Shown one piece after another: positions 42,005 to 51,674 of a stretch of 64,000 nt of DNA. The translations under genes were made by a program, and so were the position numbers. The DNA comes from Lachnospiraceae bacterium (GTDB lineage Bacteria > Bacillota > Clostridia > Lachnospirales > Lachnospiraceae). Position 1 is the stretch's first letter; every line of letters begins with the position of its first letter. The stretch lies in contig CAJTFW010000001.1 in NCBI GenBank assembly GCA_910575445.1, positions 806,001-870,000 on the forward strand, in the 5' to 3' direction. The notes below the pieces were generated by a model that saw nothing but the letters and a program-made list of their open reading frames with translations, made no database searches and was not told the origin of the DNA.

Positions 42005-43012
42005 ATGAATAATCATAATTTTGGATGCGATTTTGGTTCTTATCATCTAAAAGTCTACCATAAGGAAGCAGATGAATATATGATACAGCACAATATGGTA
42101 GCAGTGCAGGACAAAAAGGGGATGCTTGCCTATGGAGACGAGGCTTATGCAATGTATGAGAAAGCACCTTCGGATATCCATGTTACTAATCCGATGTCTA
42201 GCGGTAATCTGGCAAGCATCAGCAATATGCAGGCATTTCTTCGGAATCTGTTGGAGAAAAGCATCAAAGGACAGCTAAAAGGAGCGGATTACTTTGTGGC
42301 GCTGCCTACTGATATGCAGGAGCGTATCTTTACGACCTTGATTCAAGATTCCAATATGAAGCCAAAGAATGTCTATCTGGTGGATAAGCCTGTGGCTGCT
42401 GGTCTTGGTCTTGGCATCAATGTCAAAGAAGCACAGGGCGTGATGATAGTGGATATTGGAGGAGAGACTACCGAGATATCTGTGCTTTCTCTGGGCGGTA
42501 TTGTGATTAGCCGTCTGATTCAAAATGGCGGGCGCTCGATTGACGATGCGATTCAGAGCGCGATTCGTAAGGAGTTTAATTTCTTTATCGGAAGCAAGAC
42601 CGCAGAGGCAATTAAAAAAGAACTGGCGTTCGCCATCGAGCCGGAGGAGACACTAATGCCAATCTGTGGGCGCAATATGGTGGTTGGCCTTCCACAGATG
42701 ATGGAAGTCAATTCGCTCTTTGTCTATGATGCGATTCAGGAGCAGCTAGGTGTGATTATGGATGCTGTGAAGACGATTCTAGAGCGTACGCCCCCGGAGT
42801 TAGGCGTGGATATTATTCAAAATGGTATCTATCTAACGGGTGGTTCTGCGAAGATTAGAAAGCTGGATGTACTTCTGGCGCAAAAATCCGGGATTCGCGT
42901 AATTGTGGATGAAGAGCCGGAGATGAGTGTCGTAAAAGGACTGGCCAGAGTTATGAATGAGAGGGAGTTCCGTCCGTTGGCGTTTGTTACCAAAGAACAA
43001 AAATATGAATAA
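42005..43012 (+). CDS. mreB: Rod shape-determining protein MreB
   Basis: 335 residues. Actin-fold phosphate and adenosine motifs: FGCDFGSYHLKVYH, VMIVDIGGETTEISVL and NGIYLTGGSAKIRKLDVLL. Filaments under the membrane guide lateral wall synthesis with MreC, MreD, PBP2 and RodA, all encoded next. More diverged than B. subtilis MreB at the N-terminus, but operon order leaves little doubt. Confidence 0.92.
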   Translation: MNNHNFGCDFGSYHLKVYHKEADEYMIQHNMVAVQDKKGMLAYGDEAYAMYEKAPSDIHVTNPMSSGNLASISNMQAFLRNLLEKSIKGQLKGADYFVALPTDMQERIFTTLIQDSNMKPKNVYLVDKPVAAGLGLGINVKEAQGVMIVDIGGETTEISVLSLGGIVISRLIQNGGRSIDDAIQSAIRKEFNFFIGSKTAEAIKKELAFAIEPEETLMPICGRNMVVGLPQMMEVNSLFVYDAIQEQLGVIMDAVKTILERTPPELGVDIIQNGIYLTGGSAKIRKLDVLLAQKSGIRVIVDEEPEMSVVKGLARVMNEREFRPLAFVTKEQKYE

Positions 43013-43030
43013 CGGCAGGAGCTGTAGTAG

Positions 43031-43897
43031 ATGAGACGAAAAGAGCATTTTACGATTCCAGGGAAATATATTCTGTTTGCATTGACCGTTCTGTGTGTGG
43101 GAGCGATGTCGGTATCCTTTCTTACAGACTTTGACGGGGGCTTTCTAAATACAGCCTCTGGATATGTATTGATGCCGGTACAAAGGGGAATCAATTACGC
43201 CGGTGGATGGATGCGAAGCCGGGTGGAGAATTTAGAGGAGCTACGGATTGTCAAAGAGGAAAATGAACAGCTAAAAGAGGAGATAGCAGAGCTTACGATG
43301 GAAAATAACTCGATGCTTCAGGAGCGCTATGAGTTAGAGGAATTTCGTAAAATCTACAATCTCGACAACGAATACAAAAATCTAAATAAAGTGGCTGCTA
43401 GTGTTATCGGAAAGGATACTGGCAACTGGTTTCATATGTTTTTGATTGACAAAGGCTATGATGACGGGATTCGTGTAGATATGAATGTGATAGCGGACGG
43501 CGGGCTTGTAGGGATTGTCACAAAGACTGGACCGGACTGGGCGCAGGTGCGCTCGATTATCGACGATATGAGCAATGTAAGCGCAATGATTCTAAAGAAT
43601 TCAGACCTTTGCTATGTGCGCGGCGATTTGCAGATGATGACCGAAGGCACCTTGCAGCTCAATGAGCTTCGGGACCCTGACAGTGAGACCGAGCAAGGAG
43701 ATAAAGTGGTGACTTCTCATGTAAGTGCCAAATTTCACAAAGGAATTTTAATTGGATATGTGAATGAAATCTCGACAGATGCCAATAATCTAACCAGGTC
43801 TGGCAGTCTGACACCGGCCGTGGACTTTGAGCATCTTAACACCGTACTTGTGATTACTGATATGAAACAGCAGGTTGACAATGAACAGACAAACTGA
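43031..43897 (+). CDS. mreC: Rod shape-determining protein MreC
   Basis: 288 residues: one N-terminal membrane helix (about 14-34), a coiled coil (about 65-105; LRIVKEENEQLKEEIAEL) and the external beta-barrel domain (ASVIGKDTGNWFHMFLIDKG, GLVGIVTKTGPDWAQVRSIID). It links MreB to PBP2. Length and order are usual. Confidence 0.95.
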   Translation: MRRKEHFTIPGKYILFALTVLCVGAMSVSFLTDFDGGFLNTASGYVLMPVQRGINYAGGWMRSRVENLEELRIVKEENEQLKEEIAELTMENNSMLQERYELEEFRKIYNLDNEYKNLNKVAASVIGKDTGNWFHMFLIDKGYDDGIRVDMNVIADGGLVGIVTKTGPDWAQVRSIIDDMSNVSAMILKNSDLCYVRGDLQMMTEGTLQLNELRDPDSETEQGDKVVTSHVSAKFHKGILIGYVNEISTDANNLTRSGSLTPAVDFEHLNTVLVITDMKQQVDNEQTN

Positions 43898-43921
43898 CAT
43901 AGTGGAAGGAAAAGAATTGGC

Positions 43922-44416
43922 ATGAAGCGTAAAATTGTGATAATCCTGATGATATGTATCGGTTTTCTCTTGCAAAGTACCGTGTTTAAGACGCTTACCA
44001 TTGCTTCGATTAGTCCAAATCTGATGGTTATTCTCACTTCCTCTTTTGGCTTTATGGGAGGAAAAAAGGAAGGTCTGTGGGTAGGTTTTGTCTGTGGGCT
44101 TTTGGAGGATATCTTCTATGGCAGATTGCTTGGGATGCATGCGATGATTTATATGTACATAGGCTATGCAAATGGATATTTTAACCATATCTTTTATGGA
44201 GAGGATATCAAGCTTCCGATTTCTTTGATTACGGTAAGCGAACTGGTGTACGGATTTAGTATGTATGTGATTATGTTTGTGATGAGAAGCCGGTTTGCAT
44301 TTACGTACTATGTGACAAGAATTATCCTTCCTGAGTTATTGTATACGGTGATGATTACCCTGGTGTTCTATCGGTTGATTTATGCAGTCAATCGAAGATT
44401 AGAAGATAAGTCTTAA
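43922..44416 (+). CDS. mreD: Rod shape-determining protein MreD
   Basis: 164 residues, five or six membrane helices, with the family motif GFMGGKKEGLWVGFVCGLLED. Membrane partner of MreC. Follows mreC and is followed 12 bp later by pbp2. Confidence 0.93.
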   Translation: MKRKIVIILMICIGFLLQSTVFKTLTIASISPNLMVILTSSFGFMGGKKEGLWVGFVCGLLEDIFYGRLLGMHAMIYMYIGYANGYFNHIFYGEDIKLPISLITVSELVYGFSMYVIMFVMRSRFAFTYYVTRIILPELLYTVMITLVFYRLIYAVNRRLEDKS

Positions 44417-44428
44417 GGAGTTGATGGA

Positions 44429-47320
44429 TTGTTTGATGATATCAAAGAGTCGTTTGTTAATTTTATAACATCCAGGATTTTTGTCCTGATGGTAGTATTT
44501 TTAACGTTTTTTGGCCTTCTTCTTGGAAGAGTGTTTTTGCTTCAGATTATCAATGGTGAGAACTATGCAGAAAGCTTTACCATGAAGATTAAAAAAGAAA
44601 TCAATATAGCTAGTACCCGCGGTAAAATCTATGACCGCAACGGAGAGATACTAGCAGATAACATTCTTTCTTATTCGGTGACGATTGAGGACAATGGTAC
44701 TTATCAGAGCAAGCGGGAAAAACATGCAGCGCTCAACCGAATTATCTTAAAAGTAATCGAGATTGTAGAATCCCATGGAGATAAGATTATCAGTGATTTT
44801 GGTATTATCTGCGAGAATGGCAGATATGCTTTTACGCAGGAGGGAACCGCACTTCTTCGTTTTAAGGCGGATATTTATGGCCGTCAGACGATTGATGATT
44901 TGGAGCCCAAAGAAGCTGCTGCCTCCGCTGACCAGGTGATGGAGTATCTGTGCAGCAATAAGCGCTATTATATCTCCAGAGATGCCTATACAGAAGAACA
45001 AAGAGAGGCATATCAGATACCAGAAGAAGAGTTGTCTTTAGAAGAAAAATTAAAAGTGGTCACGGTGCGCTATGCAATGGGATTAAATGGATATAAGCGC
45101 TATGTAGTGACAACGATTGCATCGGATATCTCCAGCGAGACCATGGCAGAGATTTTAGAAAATATGGATACACTGCAAGGCGTTGATATTGCACAGAGCA
45201 GCCTTCGGGTATATAACGATGCCAAATATTTTGCCTCGCTGATTGGCTATATTGGGAAGCCATCACAAGAAGAACTCGATAATCTGCTTTTGGAAAATGA
45301 TACCTATGAGATGAATGATATCGTAGGAAAAGCCGGGATTGAGCAGTATATGGAGACCAAGCTTCAGGGAGTGAAGGGCAACCGGACTATCTATGTCAAC
45401 AGTATGGGCAATATCCTAGAAGTAGAGAAAGAGACGCAGCCAGAATCTGGAAAAGATGTCTATCTGACCATTGATAAAGATTTGCAGATGGCAGTCTATG
45501 ATATTTTAGAGCAGCGGCTTGCCGGTATACTTCTGTCCAAGATTCGCAATATCAAAGAGTATGTCCCAGGTCCAAGAAGCAGTGCCGCAGATATTGTGAT
45601 ACCTATCTACAATGTCTACTATGCACTGATTCAAAATCATGTAATTGACACGACGCATTTTGTGGCAGAAGATGCCTCAGAGCTAGAAGCTTCGATTCAT
45701 CAGCGCTTTGAAACGCGTCTGTCCTCTACGATTGAACAGATTGTAGCGGAGCTTCGCTCAGAGAGTCCAAGGGCCTATCAGGATTTGCCTATTGATATGA
45801 AGAACTATATGAGCTATATCGTCTCCAATGTTCTGATGGGAGAGCGCAATATTCTGGTCAGCGATTTGATAGACCGTGCAGACCCTACCTATGTGGCATG
45901 GACCACAGATGAAGTCATCAGTTTAAAAGAGTATCTGGAATATGCTATCTCGATGAACTGGGTCGATGTCTCTGGTCTTGAGATGGAATCTTCTTATCTG
46001 AATGCAGAAGAAATCTATGAGATTTTAATGAAATATATTTCGACAGAGTTAGAAAATGATGCCGAATTTCACAATATGCTGTATAAATATATTATTTTAG
46101 ACGATATTGTGACAGGAAAAGAAATTTGTTTACTCTTGTATGACCAAGGGGTTTTGGAGTATGATAATGAGACAGTTGGAAAGCTAGAGAGCGGAACACT
46201 TTCAGCTTACAGCTTTATGATGGACAAGATTAAGAAGCTTGAGATTACGCCGGCGCAGTTGGCACTTGAGCCTTGTAGTGCAGGATGTGTGATTGTAGAC
46301 CCGCATAGCGGAGATGTCCTTGCCTGTGTATCCTATCCGGGTTATGATAATAACCGGCTAACCAACACGATGGACTCGGCGTATTTTGCAGCGCTTAATA
46401 AGGACCTTTCCAAACCACTCTACAGCCGTGCCACTCAGGAACAGACAGCGCCAGGATCGACCTTTAAGCCGGTTGTTACGACAGCAGGTCTAGAAGAAGG
46501 TGTGATTACACCTACTGAGACGATGAACGCAACCGGTGTCTATACCGATGCCTATGGTTCGCCAACTTGCTGGATTTACAACCAGTATCATGGAAGCCAT
46601 GGAAGAGTGAACGTTGTGGATGCCCTTCGGGTCTCCTGTAACTATTATTTCTATGAAGTGGGCTTTCGCTTAGGTGGAGGACGTACCTCTGGGTATTCCT
46701 CAGACCGGGCACTAGAGATTTTAGAAAAGTATGCAAGAGAGTATGGACTGACAGAGCGCACAGGTATCCAGATACCGGAAAATGCGCCAAGACTGTCTGA
46801 TACGGACGGTGTGCGTTCTTCCATTGGTCAGGGTACAAACCTCTTTAGTGTCTCACAATTAGCGAGATACGTTGGTGTAATCGCCAATCGGGGAACGGTC
46901 TATAATTTGACACTTTTGGATAAATTGACAGATTCTGAGGGAAATACTATTGAAGAATATCCTGTATCAGTATATAATGATATCGATGTTGCAGACAGTA
47001 CCTGGAATGCTATTCAGGAAGGTATGCATGAAGTTGCTTTGAATACAGCGACTTTTAAAGGGCTAGATTTAAGTATTGCCGGCAAGACTGGTACGGCTCA
47101 GCAGTCTCTTCGCCATCCAAATCATGCGGTATTTGTCGGATATGCACCCTATGAGAATCCAGAGATTGGAATCTCCATTCGTGTTGCTAACGGATATACT
47201 TCTTCTAATGCAACCGCAATGGCAGCAGATATTTTCCGATATTATTTTCATCTAGCAGAAGAAGATGAGCTGTTGACAGGAACGGCTTCTGAGGCAACGA
47301 CAACTGTAATCAATGACTAG
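44429..47320 (+). CDS. mrdA: Penicillin-binding protein 2 (elongation transpeptidase), enlarged
   Basis: 963 residues, well above the roughly 630 of E. coli PBP2. TTG start at 44429, eight bases after AAGGAG. One N-terminal membrane helix (about 15-35); PBP-dimer domain with STRGKIYDRNGEILADN; transpeptidase with Ser677 in GSTFK, SCN in VSCNYYFYEVG and KTG in AGKTGTAQ. The added length is mostly about residues 330-610, between dimer and catalytic parts. It crosslinks lateral-wall peptidoglycan with RodA. Confidence 0.93.
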   Translation: MFDDIKESFVNFITSRIFVLMVVFLTFFGLLLGRVFLLQIINGENYAESFTMKIKKEINIASTRGKIYDRNGEILADNILSYSVTIEDNGTYQSKREKHAALNRIILKVIEIVESHGDKIISDFGIICENGRYAFTQEGTALLRFKADIYGRQTIDDLEPKEAAASADQVMEYLCSNKRYYISRDAYTEEQREAYQIPEEELSLEEKLKVVTVRYAMGLNGYKRYVVTTIASDISSETMAEILENMDTLQGVDIAQSSLRVYNDAKYFASLIGYIGKPSQEELDNLLLENDTYEMNDIVGKAGIEQYMETKLQGVKGNRTIYVNSMGNILEVEKETQPESGKDVYLTIDKDLQMAVYDILEQRLAGILLSKIRNIKEYVPGPRSSAADIVIPIYNVYYALIQNHVIDTTHFVAEDASELEASIHQRFETRLSSTIEQIVAELRSESPRAYQDLPIDMKNYMSYIVSNVLMGERNILVSDLIDRADPTYVAWTTDEVISLKEYLEYAISMNWVDVSGLEMESSYLNAEEIYEILMKYISTELENDAEFHNMLYKYIILDDIVTGKEICLLLYDQGVLEYDNETVGKLESGTLSAYSFMMDKIKKLEITPAQLALEPCSAGCVIVDPHSGDVLACVSYPGYDNNRLTNTMDSAYFAALNKDLSKPLYSRATQEQTAPGSTFKPVVTTAGLEEGVITPTETMNATGVYTDAYGSPTCWIYNQYHGSHGRVNVVDALRVSCNYYFYEVGFRLGGGRTSGYSSDRALEILEKYAREYGLTERTGIQIPENAPRLSDTDGVRSSIGQGTNLFSVSQLARYVGVIANRGTVYNLTLLDKLTDSEGNTIEEYPVSVYNDIDVADSTWNAIQEGMHEVALNTATFKGLDLSIAGKTGTAQQSLRHPNHAVFVGYAPYENPEIGISIRVANGYTSSNATAMAADIFRYYFHLAEEDELLTGTASEATTTVIND

Positions 47321-47329
47321 GAGACGATT

Positions 47330-48007
47330 ATGAAACAACAGACAGTTGTGATAAAAAGTAATCGATATGGGATAACACTGTTTTTGGACAAGGATATTCC
47401 TTTTGGGGATTTGCTTAGAGATATTTCAGAAAAGTTTCGTGCTTCTTCCAAATTTTTTAAAGGTGCGCAGATGGCAATGGCGATGGAAGGAAGGGAACTA
47501 AGCAAAGAGGAGCAGCTTGAGATTATTCGGGTGATTCAGGAGAATTCTTCTCTTGAGATTCTCTGTATCTTGGAGCAGGATGCACTAAAAGAGGCTTATA
47601 TGAAACAAGTCGTCGAAAAAAAGCAACAGGAGCGGGATGCAAGTACCGGCAGATTTTATAAGGGAACGCTGCGCTCAGGTCAGGTACTGGAGTCTGAGAC
47701 AAGCATTATTATCCTTGGGGATGTCAATCCGGGGGCGACGGTTGTATCAAAAGGCAGCGTGATTGTGCTTGGCGCATTAAAAGGTGTGGTACATGCAGGC
47801 GCAGCCGGGAACGAACATGCGTTCGTTGTCGCCTTACATATGTTGCCTGTACAGATTAAGATAGCAGACAGCATCGGCCGTTCCGATGACAGACCAGTAT
47901 ACGCAAGAGGCAGACATGCCTTAGAGCCAAAGATTGCCTATGCAGAAGATGATAAGATATATATGGAGTTAATTACGAAAGAGGTCATTAACGATATCCA
48001 AATTTAA
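47330..48007 (+). CDS. minC: Septum site-determining protein MinC
   Basis: 225 residues. The N-terminal domain (about 1-105) inhibits FtsZ; the C-terminal right-handed beta-helix (about 120-220) has LRSGQVLESETSIIILGDVNPGA and GALKGVVHAGAAGN. Works with MinD to block polar septa. Begins minCDE, placed between pbp2 and rodA. Confidence 0.94.
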   Translation: MKQQTVVIKSNRYGITLFLDKDIPFGDLLRDISEKFRASSKFFKGAQMAMAMEGRELSKEEQLEIIRVIQENSSLEILCILEQDALKEAYMKQVVEKKQQERDASTGRFYKGTLRSGQVLESETSIIILGDVNPGATVVSKGSVIVLGALKGVVHAGAAGNEHAFVVALHMLPVQIKIADSIGRSDDRPVYARGRHALEPKIAYAEDDKIYMELITKEVINDIQI

Positions 48008-48036
48008 CCAGGATAAGAAAGGTTGGAGGAGACAGA

Positions 48037-48822
48037 ATGAGCGAAGTAATTGTGATTACATCGGGGAAGGGAGGCGTTGGCAAGACAACAACGACTGCCA
48101 ACGTCGGAACAGGACTTGCAAAGCTGAATAAGAAAGTAGTTTTGATTGATACGGATATCGGACTTCGGAACCTGGATGTAGTGATGGGACTGGAGAATCG
48201 AATTGTATATAATCTGGTGGATGTGGTGGAAGGAAACTGCCGCATTAAGCAGGCGCTAATCAAAGATAAAAGATATCCCAATCTCTACCTTCTGCCGTCT
48301 GCACAGACAAGGGATAAGACAGCAGTAAATCCCGAACAGATGGTAAAGCTTATTGATGAGCTAAGAGAGGAATTTGACTACATACTTCTTGACTGTCCGG
48401 CCGGGATTGAGCAGGGCTTTAAGAATGCGATTGCAGCTGCGGATAGTGCACTGATTGTAACTACCCCTGAAGTATCAGCTATCCGGGATGCAGACCGGAT
48501 TATTGGTCTTCTAGAGGCCAATGAGATTAAGAAATCTGATTTGATTGTTAATCGAATTCGTATGGATATGGTCGAGAGCGGCAATATGATGTCTATGGAT
48601 GATGTCGTTGAGATTTTAGCTATCGATCTGATTGGAGCTGTTCCAGATGATGAGAGTGTTGTTATTTCCACAAACCAGGGAGAACCCTGTGTAGGAGATG
48701 GCTCGCTTGCTGGACAGGCTTATATGAATATCTGCCATCGCGTCTTAGGAGAAGAAGTTCCATTTCTGGATCTGAAAATAAAGAGCGGATTTTTTGACAA
48801 ACTCAAAAAACTGTTCAAATAA
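48037..48822 (+). CDS. minD: Septum site-determining ATPase MinD
   Basis: 261 residues. Deviant Walker A SGKGGVGKTTTTANVG with the signature Lys, Walker B YILLDCPAGIEQG and C-terminal amphipathic membrane helix FFDKLKKLFK. Oscillates or gathers at poles and carries MinC; MinE is encoded 11 bp downstream. Confidence 0.96.
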   Translation: MSEVIVITSGKGGVGKTTTTANVGTGLAKLNKKVVLIDTDIGLRNLDVVMGLENRIVYNLVDVVEGNCRIKQALIKDKRYPNLYLLPSAQTRDKTAVNPEQMVKLIDELREEFDYILLDCPAGIEQGFKNAIAAADSALIVTTPEVSAIRDADRIIGLLEANEIKKSDLIVNRIRMDMVESGNMMSMDDVVEILAIDLIGAVPDDESVVISTNQGEPCVGDGSLAGQAYMNICHRVLGEEVPFLDLKIKSGFFDKLKKLFK

Positions 48823-48833
48823 GGGGGAAGGAT

Positions 48834-49103
48834 ATGGCATTCATGGATTTCTTTAAGAAAAAGAGTTCCGGTGAAGTGGCAAAAGACCGTCTGAAGCTGT
48901 TGTTAATATCAGACCGTGCGAATTGTTCACCGGAGATAATGGAAGCAATTAAAAATGATATTATCAAAGTAATTACCAAATATATGGAGATTGACAGCGA
49001 GGGGCTGGATATTCAGATTACGCAGACAGAGTCCGAAGGTGGCAACGGCACCGTTCCGGTGCTCTGTGCGAATATTCCGGTGAGGGACATAAAACAAAGA
49101 TAA
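48834..49103 (+). CDS. minE: Cell division topological specificity factor MinE
   Basis: 89 residues: an N-terminal amphipathic segment (FMDFFKKKSSGEVAKDRLKLLL) that also contacts MinD, then the beta-rich dimer domain. Stimulates MinD ATPase. Its presence implies an oscillating Min system rather than DivIVA-MinJ. Confidence 0.93.
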   Translation: MAFMDFFKKKSSGEVAKDRLKLLLISDRANCSPEIMEAIKNDIIKVITKYMEIDSEGLDIQITQTESEGGNGTVPVLCANIPVRDIKQR

Positions 49104-49120
49104 GAGAGCTAAGGTGAGAT

Positions 49121-50224
49121 ATGTTAAAACAATACCAACTGCGTGATTTTCGATTGCGTCTTGTTGTGTTTGTCTATACGATTACAATTCTTGGGATTTT
49201 AGTAATCGGAAGTGCCAAAGAAGAGTATCAAAGCCAGCAGGTTATCGGTATGGTATTAGGTACGATTGCTATGTTGGCGTTTGCACTGATGGACTATCGG
49301 TTTATGCTGCGTTTTTATTGGCTAATTTATCTATTGAATATGGTATTTTTAGTCGGCGTAGCACTGATAGGTACGGAAGTCAATGGTTCTAAGCGCTGGT
49401 TAGATCTGGGTTTTTTGCGTTTTCAACCATCGGAGCTTACAAAGCTTTTACTGATATTATTCTTTGCAAAATTTTTTTCAAAGTACAGAGAGTCCATTAG
49501 CAGTTTAAAGACCATTATAATTTCGGGAATCTTGCTTTTGATACCTCTGTATCTGGTAAAAGAACAGCCAGATTTGTCCACAACGTTAACGATTGCGTTT
49601 GTCTTTTGTGTACTGATATTTGTTGGAGGGCTAAGTTATAAGATTATCGGTGCTGTCTTGGCAGTTTTGATTCCTTCTGCAATTATTTTTATCAATCTGA
49701 TTATGCAGGAAGGACAGCAGATACTAGACGATTATCAGTTCCGAAGGATTATGGCATGGCTGAATCCGGCAGAGTATGCGGATGACGCCTATCAGCAACA
49801 GAATTCCATTATTGCCATCGGCTCTGGGCAGCTCTATGGCAAGGGATTATACAACAATGATATTTCATCTGTAAAAAACGGAAACTTTATTGTAGAACCA
49901 CAGACAGATTTTATATTTGCGGTTACTGGTGAGGAACTTGGGTTTATCGGCTGCGCAGCTGTGATTATTCTGCTTGCGCTGATTGTGATGGAATGTCTCT
50001 GGATTGCTAAAAACTCCAAAGAGAGAGAAGGCATGATTATTTGCTGTGGCTTTGGTGGTCTGATTGCATTTCAGAGCCTTGTCAATATATCCGTAGCGAC
50101 AGGACTGATGCCAAATACCGGACTTCCATTGCCATTTGTAAGCTATGGGCTTACATCACTTGTTATGTTGTATATGGGGATAGGGATTGTTTTAAATGTG
50201 GGGCTTCAACCAAAAAAATACTAA
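49121..50224 (+). CDS. rodA: FtsW/RodA/SpoVE-family glycosyltransferase, probable RodA
   Basis: 367 residues with about ten membrane helices. SEDS motifs seen: KRWLDLGFLRFQPSELTKL, KEQPDLSTTLTI, VEPQTDFIFAVTGEELGF and GLPLPFVSYGLTSLVM. Polymerises lipid II for wall elongation with PBP2, whose gene is in the same operon; this context favours RodA over FtsW. Confidence 0.93.
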   Translation: MLKQYQLRDFRLRLVVFVYTITILGILVIGSAKEEYQSQQVIGMVLGTIAMLAFALMDYRFMLRFYWLIYLLNMVFLVGVALIGTEVNGSKRWLDLGFLRFQPSELTKLLLILFFAKFFSKYRESISSLKTIIISGILLLIPLYLVKEQPDLSTTLTIAFVFCVLIFVGGLSYKIIGAVLAVLIPSAIIFINLIMQEGQQILDDYQFRRIMAWLNPAEYADDAYQQQNSIIAIGSGQLYGKGLYNNDISSVKNGNFIVEPQTDFIFAVTGEELGFIGCAAVIILLALIVMECLWIAKNSKEREGMIICCGFGGLIAFQSLVNISVATGLMPNTGLPLPFVSYGLTSLVMLYMGIGIVLNVGLQPKKY

Positions 50225-50239
50225 CAAGGGGGTTTAGAC

Positions 50240-50635
50240 ATGAACATTGGATTAATTGCACATGATGCAAAGAAAGTCCTAATGCAGAACTTCTGTATTG
50301 CATACAGGGGGATTCTGTGCAAAAATGAACTTTACGCAACAGGAACCACGGGACGTTTGATTGAAGAAGTAGCAAATCTAAGCGTCCATAAGTTCTTAGC
50401 CGGTCATCTAGGAGGCGAGCAGCAGTTGGGTGCTCAGATTGAGCACAACCAGATTGACCTGGTGATTTTCCTTCGGGACCCAATTCAGCCAAAGGGTCAT
50501 GAGCCAGATGTTAATAATGTCGTACATCTGTGTGATGTACACAATATACCAATTGCGACCAATCTTGCGACTGCAGAACTGTTGATAAAATCACTAGACA
50601 GAGGAGATTTAGAGTGGCGTGAGATGTACAAGTAA
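50240..50635 (+). CDS. mgsA: Methylglyoxal synthase
   Basis: 131 residues, usual for MgsA. ALIAHD-type start (IGLIAHDAKK), ATGTTGRLIEE phosphate loop, HLGGEQQLGA and LVIFLRDPIQPK with the catalytic Asp. It turns dihydroxyacetone phosphate into methylglyoxal when phosphate is short. Placed at the end of the division operon. Its end overlaps the next gene by 17 nt. Confidence 0.95.
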   Translation: MNIGLIAHDAKKVLMQNFCIAYRGILCKNELYATGTTGRLIEEVANLSVHKFLAGHLGGEQQLGAQIEHNQIDLVIFLRDPIQPKGHEPDVNNVVHLCDVHNIPIATNLATAELLIKSLDRGDLEWREMYK

Positions 50636-51605
50636 AAAAATCAGGCAAAGCTTTCTGTGTATAATGCTTTGTTTTTGTGTATTCCTTGGAGGCTGTTCGT
50701 GGGGGGCGGCGCTTGAGGAACCCTTTGCAGCAGACCACCCTGACCTTGGCGTACTTGGTCAGGGGGAGGATGCTGATATTCCGTATTTTGCCAAAGATTT
50801 GTGTGTGACAAGCACAGATGCGGCAGAGATTGAAGCCAATACCGAGGAGGCTTTGGCAGCTTGTTTTTTTAAATTGGACAGTAAAGAGATTCTCTATGCC
50901 AAAAATGTGCACCAGAGGCTTTATCCGGCCAGTACTACAAAGATTATGACTGCTCTTGTGGCGCTAGATGAGGTAGATGTAGAAGCACAGACAACGGTAA
51001 GTAAAGAAGCCGTTACCTTTACGGAGCGTGGCGTCTCAAAGGCAGACCTAAAAGAAGGGGATATCTTGACCATCCGTCAGTTGTTATATGGTCTGCTCTT
51101 AGCATCGGGAAATGATGCTGCCAATGCGATTGCAGAGCAGGTAAGTGGAAGCAATGAGTCTTTTGTAGAGCTGATGAATGTAAAGGCTCAGAAAATCGGG
51201 GCTACCAACACACATTTTACAAATCCACATGGATTACATGACGAAGAACATTATACCACGGTATATGACCTCTATCTGATGTTTCAGGAGGCCATGAAGC
51301 ACGAGGAATTTATAGAGATACTAAAAGCAGCTTCTTATGAGGCTTCGTATTTAGCAGCAGATGGCACGCCTGTCACAAAGACTTGGATGAGCTCTGATTT
51401 GTTTACCAAAGGCGATGTAACTGTCCCAGAAGGGGTGGTTGCAGTAGGAGGAAAGACGGGCACAACCTCCGCTGCAAAATCCTGTCTGGTGCAGCTTTTT
51501 GAGGACGCAGAGGGTTCTTCCTATGTGGCGATTATCTTGGGCTGTGAAGAACGAGGAAAATTATATGAAGAAATGCAGAGCTTTTTATCTAGTTTGAACA
51601 ATTAG
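50619..51605 (+). CDS. D-Ala-D-Ala carboxypeptidase lipoprotein (DacA-like, S11)
   Basis: 328 residues starting at GTG 50619. Lipoprotein signal with FLGGCSW, then S11 motifs: Ser105-Thr-Thr-Lys in PASTTKIM, SGN in LLASGNDAAN and KTG in VGGKTGTT. It trims the terminal D-Ala from peptidoglycan stem peptides at the outer face of the membrane. No long C-terminal anchor helix is seen; lipid anchoring at the N-terminus replaces it. Confidence 0.92.
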   Translation: MRCTSKKIRQSFLCIMLCFCVFLGGCSWGAALEEPFAADHPDLGVLGQGEDADIPYFAKDLCVTSTDAAEIEANTEEALAACFFKLDSKEILYAKNVHQRLYPASTTKIMTALVALDEVDVEAQTTVSKEAVTFTERGVSKADLKEGDILTIRQLLYGLLLASGNDAANAIAEQVSGSNESFVELMNVKAQKIGATNTHFTNPHGLHDEEHYTTVYDLYLMFQEAMKHEEFIEILKAASYEASYLAADGTPVTKTWMSSDLFTKGDVTVPEGVVAVGGKTGTTSAAKSCLVQLFEDAEGSSYVAIILGCEERGKLYEEMQSFLSSLNN

Positions 51606-51608
51606 TTC

Positions 51609-51637
51609 TTGTATTTTAGCCTTTCCGATGGTATAAT
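51609..51637 (+). promoter_or_regulatory. Promoter of the small P-loop gene
   Basis: TTGTAT (51609-51614), 17-bp spacer, TATAAT (51632-51637) with an extended TG before it. Confidence 0.65.
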
Positions 51638-51674
51638 GTGACTAACAAGTATGGAACCTAAGGAGGGCGTCGCT

